Source of the DNA: Planctomycetota bacterium | GTDB lineage: Bacteria; Planctomycetota; J058; JARGOJ01 | Direction: 5' to 3' | NCBI GenBank assembly: GCA_029210225.1 | Contig: JARGOJ010000603.1 | Coordinates: 1-5,866, forward strand | Length of the DNA stretch: 5,866 nt | Part shown: one piece after another, positions 1-5,866 of the stretch | How the letters are laid out: every line of letters starts with the position of its first letter | Numbering within the stretch: position 1 is the first letter of the stretch | Made by a program: the position numbers and the translations under genes | Notes under the pieces: generated by a model | The model's input: the letters and a program-made list of their open reading frames with translations, nothing else | Databases searched by the model: none | Told to the model about the DNA's origin: nothing

Positions 1-1216
1 CAGCATAGGTCCCTGTGAGACTCTTGACGCGATTGGTCTCGACCGCGCAGCACGAATGATGTCAGAAATCGGAATGCCTGTTCCTAAGCTTCTCACCGAA
101 GCCATCGACAGCACCGGTTCTTTCTATCGCAAAGAGCCCACCAAGACCTTCGTCTTCAATCAGAAGAAGAAAGAGCTTGTCGAGGACACAACGAAGAAAG
201 ACGTGATTCGTCTGTCCGAGCTTCGCGAACAAGGCAAGGTGCTCCGCGAGAACATCAACGCCCGACTCTACGACCTCGGCGACGGCATCCTCGGCTGCGA
301 AATTGACACCAAGTTCGTCCCCAACATGAACCCCATTGACGACTATGTCATGGCCATGATGGGCCAAATCTTTGAAGTCGTTCAAGACGGTTTCCGTGGC
401 GTTGTCATTGGCAACCAGAGCGGCAACTTCAGCGTGGGTGCTCAGCTGCAAATGATACTCGAACTCGCCAAGCGTAAGCGCTGGGACGAGATCGAAATGG
501 CCTGCGGTGGTCTTCAATTCATTACGACCTCCCTCAAGCACGCACCCTTCCCCGTGGTCACGGCGCCTCATGGTCTGACCCTCGGTGGTGGCTGCGAAGT
601 CACCCTGTCCGGACGTAAAGTCGTTGCTCACGCAGAGACTTATGCCGGACTCGTCGAAGTTGGCGTCGGCCTTATCCCAGGTGCTGCGGGAACAATGATG
701 ATGGTTCGTCAGCTCCAAAAGAGCATGGCGAAGCGCAATCCTGGACCCATGCCTGCGGTCATTAAAGCCTTCGAGCTTATTGGAATGGCGCAAGTCTCTA
801 AGTCGGCTGAAGACGCAGTCTCTCTGGGCATGCTCAACAGAGACACGGTCATTGTCGTCGACAAAGAAGAGCAGCTATCCCGCGCCAAAGCAGAGTGTAT
901 CAAGCTCTGTGAAAGTGAATTTGTGGCCGATAAGGCTCACAAGCTGACCTTGCCAGGGTCCGGAGGCTACGAAGTGCTCGCCGCCAATATTGACGGCATG
1001 CTCGCCACCGGCGCCATCACTCCTCACAGCGTGACCATCGGTAAGAAGCTGGCATGGGTTCTAACCGGGGGTGATAAAGCCTCGATCGTGAATCCGATTT
1101 CAGAAGCGGACTACCTTGCGAATGAGAGAAAAGCGTTCCTCGATCTTTGTGGAATGAAAGAAACTCAAGATCGCATGAAGCATATGTTGAAAACAGGAAA
1201 GCCTTTGTTTAACTGA
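1..1216 (+). CDS. fadN: 3-hydroxyacyl-CoA dehydrogenase/enoyl-CoA hydratase, FadN type (C-terminal part)
   Basis: This is the C-terminal half of a bifunctional fatty-acid beta-oxidation enzyme that hydrates trans-2-enoyl-CoA and oxidises the 3-hydroxyacyl-CoA product with NAD. The frame is open from base 2 with no start, so the ATG at 56 is internal; the gene begins upstream. The first residues, GPCETLDAIGLD, are the end of the dehydrogenase C-terminal domain. A linker follows, then a crotonase domain. Its oxyanion-hole segment reads GNQSGNFSVGAQL (about 413-451). The two glutamates expected for hydratase catalysis are present 20 residues apart, in GGGCE (Glu codon 596-598) and GLVEVGVGLIPG (Glu codon 656-658). 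The C-terminus, DRMKHMLKTGKPLFN, closely resembles my recollection of Bacillus FadN. The order dehydrogenase-then-hydratase is that of FadN and the reverse of FadB. FadN is usually about 790 residues, so roughly half is missing. The crotonase domain should be active. The NAD-binding domain cannot be judged. Confidence 0.93.
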   Translation, partial: SIGPCETLDAIGLDRAARMMSEIGMPVPKLLTEAIDSTGSFYRKEPTKTFVFNQKKKELVEDTTKKDVIRLSELREQGKVLRENINARLYDLGDGILGCEIDTKFVPNMNPIDDYVMAMMGQIFEVVQDGFRGVVIGNQSGNFSVGAQLQMILELAKRKRWDEIEMACGGLQFITTSLKHAPFPVVTAPHGLTLGGGCEVTLSGRKVVAHAETYAGLVEVGVGLIPGAAGTMMMVRQLQKSMAKRNPGPMPAVIKAFELIGMAQVSKSAEDAVSLGMLNRDTVIVVDKEEQLSRAKAECIKLCESEFVADKAHKLTLPGSGGYEVLAANIDGMLATGAITPHSVTIGKKLAWVLTGGDKASIVNPISEADYLANERKAFLDLCGMKETQDRMKHMLKTGKPLFN

Positions 1217-1243
1217 TTTCAATCACGCTCCAAAGCAACGAAC

Positions 1244-1277
1244 GAGCCGGTCCTTGGGATCGGCTCTGTTCAATTTT
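1244..1277 (+). terminator. Rho-independent terminator after fadN
   Basis: A 10-bp stem, GAGCCGGTCC (1244-1253) with GGATCGGCTC (1257-1266), contains one G-U pair and closes on a three-base TTG loop. Three more pairs (AAC 1241-1243 with GTT 1268-1270) can form past one bulged T. A T-rich stretch ends at 1277. It begins 28 bases after the fadN stop, which suits an operon end. The T tract is interrupted (TGTTCAATTTT), so efficiency is uncertain. Confidence 0.72.
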
Positions 1278-1342
1278 GGCACTTTGCTTTTGCGCGATCA
1301 GGAAAAAGTCGGCAAGATAAGGAGAGTCTCGGAGCCGGGTGA

Positions 1343-1828
1343 ATGACTCAACGACGCTTAAACGCTCAACTTATACTCATGTTCTGCTTGCCCTTTGTGC
1401 CGCTCGTCCTTTGTACCTCGATGCGCACTCATCGATATAACAAAGCGACCGGGCGAATTCTCCCATTTAGGCGGGCCCGCAGTCGCTGGAAGCCACCAGC
1501 GCCCCGCGCCAATCACACCTGGCTTCGGCACAAACGCTTAACAACGGGGCGAAGCATCAATTCTGTCAATGATCTCACGCGCCACGAACGCAACGAGATG
1601 CGCTATGAGATTTCTCGAAGCCGAGCCGAATACCGGCTCTTTACTCACTGCTCATCCTGGGGTCTCATGCAATACCCCTTCGCCCTTCTCATCCTCGCGC
1701 TCTCTAGCTGGTCCTTCTTTCGAGCAGAGAAGAACGGCCCCCGATTTATCGCCGTTGTGTTAACCGGCGGCAGCCTTGTCATCCTCTACCAAACCTGGTC
1801 CTTGGGCTATCACTCTGCGCTGTACTAA
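1343..1828 (+). CDS. Small membrane protein of unknown function
   Basis: I do not recognise this 161-residue protein. The start is ATG with GGAG at 1331-1334, eight bases upstream, which is an acceptable ribosome binding site. Three hydrophobic stretches look like membrane helices: residues about 8-25, 109-126 and 134-151. Between the first and second lies a strongly basic, Arg-rich stretch (about 28-100) containing a proline-rich patch and a charged helix-like segment (RHERNEMRYEISRSRAEYR). The charge pattern suggests that this loop is cytoplasmic. The second and third hydrophobic segments form a hairpin joined by RAEKNGPR. The gene stands alone between the fadN terminator and the adenylate kinase cluster, with 123 bases to the next proposed start. 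The hydrophobic pattern of the C-terminal half argues for a real protein; the Arg-rich middle is less convincing, so the true start could lie further downstream. Confidence 0.55.
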   Translation: MTQRRLNAQLILMFCLPFVPLVLCTSMRTHRYNKATGRILPFRRARSRWKPPAPRANHTWLRHKRLTTGRSINSVNDLTRHERNEMRYEISRSRAEYRLFTHCSSWGLMQYPFALLILALSSWSFFRAEKNGPRFIAVVLTGGSLVILYQTWSLGYHSALY

Positions 1829-1938
1829 ATTAGCCATTTAATTCGCAGGGTTCCCTTTGGGATCGCCGTAACACATAAAATGAATCCCACCGCTTTAGAA
1901 TGGCTTCTTCAGTTCATTCAACTCCCATTGGAATTTGC

Positions 1939-1944
1939 TAAACT
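1939..1944 (+). promoter_or_regulatory. Possible -10 element before the degenerate adenylate kinase
   Basis: TAAACT fits the TANNNT form of a -10 box and ends seven bases before the ATG at 1952. At that distance transcription would start at or next to the start codon, giving a leaderless mRNA. This would also explain why no convincing ribosome binding site precedes the ATG. No good -35 hexamer was found; TTCAAC at 1917-1922 is only a partial match. The nine-base string TGCTAAACT recurs before the next gene. Confidence 0.3.
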
Positions 1945-1951
1945 GGGCCTC

Positions 1952-2497
1952 ATGAAACTCATTCTTATTGGAGATGTTGTTGCTGGCGAGCAAGAGATTC
2001 AGAAACAACTCGCAGTGCAATTAAAGCTCCCTGAAATTCGCATGGCCGATCTTTTCCGAAGAGCTGTTCTGGAAGAGACTGAGCTTGGCCTGCACATTAA
2101 GCATCGCATGGCTTCTGGGGAGACAGTCGAAGACTCGACGATCCTCGCCTTGCTCAATGATCGACTGAAAACGGCTGATAGCAAAGAGGGCTTTGTTCTA
2201 TCTGGCTTTCCAAAAACAGTCTCTCAATTAAAGCTCTTTCAAGATTTCGACCATGGTGTTTTCCTCGATATTCCCGCAGAGTTCTTCGTTCATCAATTCA
2301 TGGAGCAGCACGCTCACGGGAAGCCTGAGCTGTTCGCGAGTCTTAAAGAGACGGTCACCCTACGCTTTCGTCACTACACCGAGGCCATGGCTCCTCTACT
2401 TTCAGAGTTAGAGAGCGAAGAGAAGCTGCTCCGTATTCCGGCTGCAGACGAAGTGAGCACTGTCGTTCAGAGAATCATGAAGCAGCTAAAAAAGTGA
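1952..2497 (+). CDS. Degenerate adenylate kinase paralogue, probably catalytically inactive
   Basis: The 181-residue product aligns without gaps to the intact adenylate kinase just downstream over residues 1-107, with about 40 identities by hand count. The ATG at 1952 is preferred because it matches that start exactly; an ATG at 1880 would add 24 hydrophobic residues that do not belong to the family. Key positions are lost. The P-loop reads GDVVAGEQE instead of GLPGAGKGT, so the phosphate-binding Lys13 is Glu. STGD has become RMAD, and DGFPRT has become SGFPKT (Asp84 to Ser, Arg88 to Lys). Arg36 and Gln92 of the AMP site remain. The LID is about 17 residues shorter than in the neighbour and lacks its Arg119 and RRKDD segments. 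ATP binding and phosphotransfer are therefore unlikely. The frame is intact, which suggests selection for another role such as AMP sensing or pairing with the active enzyme. It could still bind a nucleotide in an altered way. Confidence 0.82.
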   Translation: MKLILIGDVVAGEQEIQKQLAVQLKLPEIRMADLFRRAVLEETELGLHIKHRMASGETVEDSTILALLNDRLKTADSKEGFVLSGFPKTVSQLKLFQDFDHGVFLDIPAEFFVHQFMEQHAHGKPELFASLKETVTLRFRHYTEAMAPLLSELESEEKLLRIPAADEVSTVVQRIMKQLKK

Positions 2498-2539
2498 TCA
2501 TAGGCTGTTTGGGGAGACTAGGCTTTTGTCCTGGGCTGC

Positions 2540-2545
2540 TAAACT
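2540..2545 (+). promoter_or_regulatory. Possible -10 element before adk
   Basis: TAAACT ends six bases before the ATG at 2552 and sits in the same TGCTAAACT string that precedes the upstream paralogue. The spacing suits a leaderless transcript, and no Shine-Dalgarno sequence is visible in the bases just before the ATG. No -35 box at 16-18 bases was recognised, so the promoter reading rests on the -10-like element and its recurrence. Confidence 0.3.
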
Positions 2546-2551
2546 ATATCT

Positions 2552-3148
2552 ATGCGAATCATTCTCATGGGTCTGCCGGGAGCAGGCAAAGGGACCCAGT
2601 CAAAGCGCCTCGCGCCTCTTCTCTCTGTCCCCCATATCTCAACGGGAGACATTCTTCGTAAGGCGATTGCGAACGATACTAAGCTTGGACGAATCGCGAA
2701 GGAAAAGACGGAGCGTGGGGAGTTTCTGGACGATCAATTTACTATTAACTTCGTCTCTGAGCGATTGAAAGAGGCTGACTGCGAGGACGGTTTCATCCTT
2801 GATGGCTTTCCTAGAACTTTGCCTCAAGCTCAGGGTTATCACGACTTTGATACGGCTATTCTCCTGGAGATCAGCCATGAACTCTCCATCGCACGAGCGG
2901 TCGGACGCCTGAGCGGCGCGGACGGTCAGATCTACCATGAGCGTCTGAAGCCTCCACCCCCGGGGCTTGAGGTGAGCCGACGAAAAGACGATACAGAAGC
3001 TATGGCTGAGCGCCGCATTGTCATTTTTGAAGAGAAAACCCGCCCCGTCTTCGATTACTATCAAGGCTTGGGGAAGCTTATTCGAATCCCTGGAGATGTC
3101 GGGGAAGTCAACGTGACGGCGCGAATCTTGCAGGCTTTGAAAGACTAG
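2552..3148 (+). CDS. adk: Adenylate kinase
   Basis: This cytoplasmic enzyme converts ATP plus AMP to two ADP and sets the adenylate energy balance. The 198-residue protein keeps the family's key residues at E. coli numbering: P-loop GLPGAGKGT with Lys13, STGD with Thr31, Arg36 in DILR, DGFPRT with Arg88, and Gln92. The LID begins with GR (118-119), contains GQIYHERLKPPPPG and ends RRKDD (143-147). Arg155 precedes a RP-FDYY tail. The LID is the long type, but about eight residues shorter than in E. coli, and it carries no cysteine set for zinc. The start is fixed by the conserved MRIILMG opening. The gene lies 54 bases after the degenerate paralogue and 19 bases before the kinase gene, so it is probably co-transcribed with the latter. 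The pair looks like an old tandem duplication in which this copy kept the activity. Confidence 0.97.
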   Translation: MRIILMGLPGAGKGTQSKRLAPLLSVPHISTGDILRKAIANDTKLGRIAKEKTERGEFLDDQFTINFVSERLKEADCEDGFILDGFPRTLPQAQGYHDFDTAILLEISHELSIARAVGRLSGADGQIYHERLKPPPPGLEVSRRKDDTEAMAERRIVIFEEKTRPVFDYYQGLGKLIRIPGDVGEVNVTARILQALKD

Positions 3149-3167
3149 AGAAGAGGTCTTGGACCCT

Positions 3168-5866
3168 ATGGACTCTCGGAGTTCTCGACGCTATGAACGA
3201 TCTCAAAGTCATGGAGAGCATTCCCAGTCTTCTCAATCGGAGTCTGTCCAAAGACAGCTATCCTCTGGGATTCTCAAGAAGTTTTTTCAGTCTCAGTCTC
3301 AATCATTGAATTCCCTTGAAGGCTATTGGCTAGGGGCTTACCCCATCTATTCTGAGATAGCTCGCGGTGGCATGGGAGTCGTCTACAAGAGCCATCATGC
3401 ATCTTTGAAAATTGACATTGCTATAAAAATATTGCTGCCCCAAGGGAATGAAGCTAAGGCGGACGGCCGCTTTCATAGAGAGGCCCGGGTCCTCGCTGAT
3501 CTGACTCATCCAAACATCGTCGCTCTCCGAGATTATGGATCTCAGGGTGGGCTGTCATTTCTGGCTATGGATCTTATTCGGGGCCGAACACTGACAGAAA
3601 CGCTGCTTGCTCACTTCAAAAAAGAGCAAGCGTTTCCACCGCCTAACATGGTTATAGAGATGCTGACACCTATCGCGGAAGCTCTCATCTATTGCCATGA
3701 GAACGGCATCGTTCATAGAGACCTGAAACCCTCGAATATCATCATTGAGAATATGTCAGGACGGCCTTACCTCGTTGACTTTGGGATTGTCAAACGCATT
3801 GAGGACCAACGTCAATCTTATGCGCTCACAGCAGACGGAGAAACCGTCGGATCTCCAGCTTTCCTGTCTCCTGAACAAGCGGATAGCGATCGCTTTGGAG
3901 AGGTGTCAGAGGCGACGGATGTTTGGGGCTTCGCGGCGACATTGCGCTACAGCCTAAGCGGCAAGTATCCTCACGAGCTTAATAACATGCCCCAGTTCTT
4001 AATGAACCTAACAAGCAAGGCGCCCACGCGTATTCGGAAGATCAACCCGGAAATACCTCGCTGGCTCGATCAATTGATTTTTGAAGGCCTTCAACTCGAC
4101 CCCGCCAAACGTCCATCAATGGAAGATTTCCTCGCTCGCCTCAGAGAAGGTCAGGTGGGTGGCAGCTCTCTTTGGAAGTGGGCATTTGTGCCAGTTGTGG
4201 CTTTGTTTTTATTGCTCCCATTGCTTTGGATCTTTAACGGGGAAGAGAAAGAGAAGCCTGGCTTTGTAAAGACTAAGCCAGGGAAGAAAAGCACAGTGTT
4301 GGCGCCGGAAAAAACGCCAAAAGAAAAGGTCAACAAAAAGCCTGGGAATCTTCCGGACATTGAGCCAGAGATGAAGCCCAAGATTGAAAAAAAGGGTTCG
4401 CTTGTTTCATTGAAGACCGTCTTGGAAGAGTTAGCCGATCCTCTGGCAATATCAATGCAGCCGGTGCCTCGTTACAAGGCGCTGACTCGTTCGAGCGCCT
4501 ATGTTCAGCCGGGAGATTTGGGTTGGACTGCGGGGACACGGCCGGATTCTGGCAATGTCTTAAGGACTGATTATATTAAAGGACAAGCAAAGCAGGTGCT
4601 CTTTGAAGCCAAACAGCCGGGTTGCCTCACGCGGATTTGGTTAGAAGCTCCGGTGGGCAAGCTAAGCATCTTTATAGACGGCCAGAGCGAAGCAGCGCAG
4701 GAAATAGACTTTGAGAAGAGGACGGTTTTCCCCGCGATTGATCCTCGCTTCGTGCAAAAAAACGGCAGCTCCTGGACCTTGCTCTTTCCCTACCCGTTTC
4801 AGACGTCATGCCGTGTTGTATCGGATAGAGATAAGCTTCGTTACGTGATTGAGTCTCGCGCATACGCAGAGGATACTCCTGTCGAATCGTTCAATTCTGA
4901 GCAATTGAAATCAGTCAAGGAGTTAATGGATTCCGCTGGTCAAACACTCTCCAGAAAGCCTCCAGAAGTCACAGCCGGAAAACAAAGTAAAGAATTCGAT
5001 ATTAAACCAAACAAAAACACCTCGCTCTTCTTGTTCAAATCCAAAGAGAGCAAGGGCGCGGCGATCACTGAATTGTCGCTGACCATAAAAGGCCTTACGA
5101 ACCCGGCGCAGCTAAGAGAGCTGATACTGCGTATTGAATTTGATGGAATATGCACTGTCAGAGCCCCCGTCGGTGACTTCTTCGCGGCGCCTTTCCTTCG
5201 CGAGGAAGTGAACGGCCGCTACTTCTCTTCAGACGGAAAACGTAAGCTGACTTGCACCTTTCCCATGCCCTTTCATTATCGCGCTCTTGTCTCTATTCGG
5301 AACTATGGAAACGACAACGTTCGTGTGATTGCCTCAGCCCAGGCTAAGAGGATCTTTTGGACTGAGCGCTCGATGATCTTTCATTGCAAATCAAAGGGCT
5401 ACCCTCACGCAAGAATTGACCGGCCCTACGATCGGTTGCTCTTCGAATTTGAAGGGAGCGGTCGCTACATTGGCACCTTCGCCCAAATCCACTCCCCGCT
5501 ATACAAATTCTGGGGCCCGGGGGATACACGCTTTCATGTTGATAAATCATTGTTCCCAACCCTAGTGACCACGGACGCTATGGCTTGGTTTGGATTGCCG
5601 GGGCGAGTCAGCGACCCTTCGAAGCTTCGTTTCTCGTCGTCGCTGACCGGTATGCCCAAGGCTCCACGGCGTCAATGGGCTGGAATAACAAGCGCGTATC
5701 GACTCAGAGTGCTCGACGCCATTCCCTTTGAGAAAGAACTGAGAATACTCTATGAAGAAGGCGCGCTGACCAGCACGATGCGCCGCGCCTACACATTTAC
5801 TAGCTATTGGTATGCGCCTATTCGGGAAAGCAAGGAATCAAAACTCGATCTATTGCAATTGAAGCG
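3168..5866 (+). CDS. Transmembrane Ser/Thr protein kinase with GH172-like sensor domain (3' end outside window)
   Basis: One frame stays open for 899 codons and runs off the window. The ATG at 3168 has AAGAGG (3151-3156) eleven bases upstream. Residues 1-45 are a polar Ser/Gln-rich tail. A Hanks-type kinase domain spans about 58-325. It shows glycine loop ARGGMGVVY (65-73), ATP lysine K87, helix-C E105, catalytic HRDLKPSN with D185 and N190, DFG with D204, GSPAFLSPEQ (228-237), D251 of DVWGF and R315 of subdomain XI. All catalytic residues are present, so it should be active. The activation loop has S217, Y218, T221 and T226 as possible phosphorylation sites. One membrane helix lies at about 338-356, followed by a Lys/Pro/Glu-rich linker to about 410. 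A GH172 (DUF2961)-like domain then covers about 436-884 and should sit outside the cytoplasmic membrane. Likely role: sensing a carbohydrate or envelope ligand and phosphorylating cytoplasmic targets. No PASTA repeats are seen. The signal and substrates are unknown. Confidence 0.93.
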   Translation, partial: MDSRSSRRYERSQSHGEHSQSSQSESVQRQLSSGILKKFFQSQSQSLNSLEGYWLGAYPIYSEIARGGMGVVYKSHHASLKIDIAIKILLPQGNEAKADGRFHREARVLADLTHPNIVALRDYGSQGGLSFLAMDLIRGRTLTETLLAHFKKEQAFPPPNMVIEMLTPIAEALIYCHENGIVHRDLKPSNIIIENMSGRPYLVDFGIVKRIEDQRQSYALTADGETVGSPAFLSPEQADSDRFGEVSEATDVWGFAATLRYSLSGKYPHELNNMPQFLMNLTSKAPTRIRKINPEIPRWLDQLIFEGLQLDPAKRPSMEDFLARLREGQVGGSSLWKWAFVPVVALFLLLPLLWIFNGEEKEKPGFVKTKPGKKSTVLAPEKTPKEKVNKKPGNLPDIEPEMKPKIEKKGSLVSLKTVLEELADPLAISMQPVPRYKALTRSSAYVQPGDLGWTAGTRPDSGNVLRTDYIKGQAKQVLFEAKQPGCLTRIWLEAPVGKLSIFIDGQSEAAQEIDFEKRTVFPAIDPRFVQKNGSSWTLLFPYPFQTSCRVVSDRDKLRYVIESRAYAEDTPVESFNSEQLKSVKELMDSAGQTLSRKPPEVTAGKQSKEFDIKPNKNTSLFLFKSKESKGAAITELSLTIKGLTNPAQLRELILRIEFDGICTVRAPVGDFFAAPFLREEVNGRYFSSDGKRKLTCTFPMPFHYRALVSIRNYGNDNVRVIASAQAKRIFWTERSMIFHCKSKGYPHARIDRPYDRLLFEFEGSGRYIGTFAQIHSPLYKFWGPGDTRFHVDKSLFPTLVTTDAMAWFGLPGRVSDPSKLRFSSSLTGMPKAPRRQWAGITSAYRLRVLDAIPFEKELRILYEEGALTSTMRRAYTFTSYWYAPIRESKESKLDLLQLK
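4179..4235 (+). other. Membrane-spanning segment of the kinase
   Basis: Residues 338-356 (from WAFVPVV to LLWIF) form one uninterrupted hydrophobic helix with a lysine before it and an acidic/basic stretch (GEEKEK) after it. It is the only such segment in the 899 visible residues, so the kinase domain is placed inside the cell and the C-terminal domain outside. Confidence 0.88.
4473..5819 (+). other. GH172 (DUF2961)-like domain of the kinase, catalytic glutamates replaced
   Basis: Family-typical landmarks appear in order: RSSAYVQPGD (441-450), QPGCLTRIW (483-491), LSIFIDG (499-505), PYPF (541-544), RIEFDG, the APVGDFF stretch ending at residue 672, FPMPF (698-702), RYIGTFAQIHSPL, WGPGDTRFHVD (782-792), FPTLVTTDAMAWFG (796-809), YRLRVLDAIPF (844-854) and YWYAP (880-884). 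Together they cover both jelly-roll halves of the fold. GH172 members I recall read GEGDEK and GTGTEDY at the last two active-site stretches. Here the aligned glutamates are Pro784 and Met805, so hydrolysis or transfer is unlikely and ligand binding is the better guess. Family assignment is from motif recognition, not a profile search. Confidence 0.82.

Noticed and set aside
62..793. Long minus-strand open frame of 243 codons
   Set aside because: It lies wholly inside fadN, whose frame carries clear family motifs. The minus-strand translation is His-rich and shows no recognisable domain; it is a codon-bias shadow.
1276..1323. TTGGCA at 1276-1281 as a -35 box for the gene at 1343
   Set aside because: No TANNNT-like -10 hexamer lies 16-18 bases downstream. 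A promoter must be somewhere here, but I cannot place it.
1852..1868. Hairpin TCCC-TTT-GGGA after the small membrane protein gene
   Set aside because: The stem is only four clean pairs with mismatches beyond and has no T tract, so it is too weak to call a terminator.
1880..1951. Upstream ATG giving the degenerate adenylate kinase a 24-residue N-terminal extension
   Set aside because: The family fold begins at MKLILIG, matching the neighbour residue for residue. No ribosome binding site precedes 1880. The hydrophobic extension could be read as a membrane anchor, but nothing else supports it.
1952..2497. First adenylate kinase copy as a decayed pseudogene
   Set aside because: There is no frameshift or internal stop, and the core fold pattern is kept, so it is treated as an intact coding gene for a likely pseudoenzyme.
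2639..3064. Minus-strand open frame of 141 codons
   Set aside because: It is antisense to adk, which retains every family motif, and has no features of its own.
3745..3957. Plus-strand open frame of 70 codons inside the kinase region
   Set aside because: It overlaps the DFG and SPEQ coding region of the kinase in another frame and is a shadow. The same holds for the short frames at 4081-4269, 4151-4381, 4330-4539, 4672-4863, 4940-5155 and 5344-5559.

Overview
The window holds five protein-coding genes, all on the + strand, and both ends cut a gene. Nothing links it firmly to a named genome. Base composition looks close to 50% GC by eye. A FadN-type beta-oxidation enzyme next to a Hanks-type Ser/Thr kinase with a large carbohydrate-enzyme-like sensor suggests a free-living environmental bacterium. 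The Planctomycetota/PVC group is a reasonable guess, but it rests on kinase style alone; Myxococcota or Bdellovibrionota cannot be excluded.

Layout. Bases 1-1216 encode the C-terminal ~404 residues of a 3-hydroxyacyl-CoA dehydrogenase/enoyl-CoA hydratase (FadN type). A good intrinsic terminator follows at 1244-1277, so this transcription unit ends there. Bases 1343-1828 encode an unrecognised small membrane protein. A compact cluster comes next: a degenerate adenylate kinase paralogue (1952-2497), a canonical adenylate kinase (2552-3148) and, 19 bases later, a transmembrane Ser/Thr kinase (3168 to beyond 5866). The kinase reading frame is open for 899 codons and leaves the window.

The most interesting content is in this cluster. 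The kinase has an intact cytoplasmic catalytic domain, one membrane segment, a Lys/Pro/Glu-rich linker and a nearly complete GH172 (DUF2961)-like double jelly-roll domain placed outside the membrane. The two positions that I align with the GH172 catalytic glutamates are Pro and Met, so the domain looks like a glycosidase fold turned into a binding sensor. Upstream, the first adenylate kinase copy has lost its P-loop lysine and much of its LID, while the second copy keeps every expected residue. The window therefore pairs two enzyme-derived likely pseudoenzymes with a working nucleotide kinase and a working-looking protein kinase. Whether they form one pathway is inference from order and spacing only.

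No tRNA, rRNA, CRISPR array, insertion sequence or attachment site was seen. No gap between genes exceeds 130 bases.
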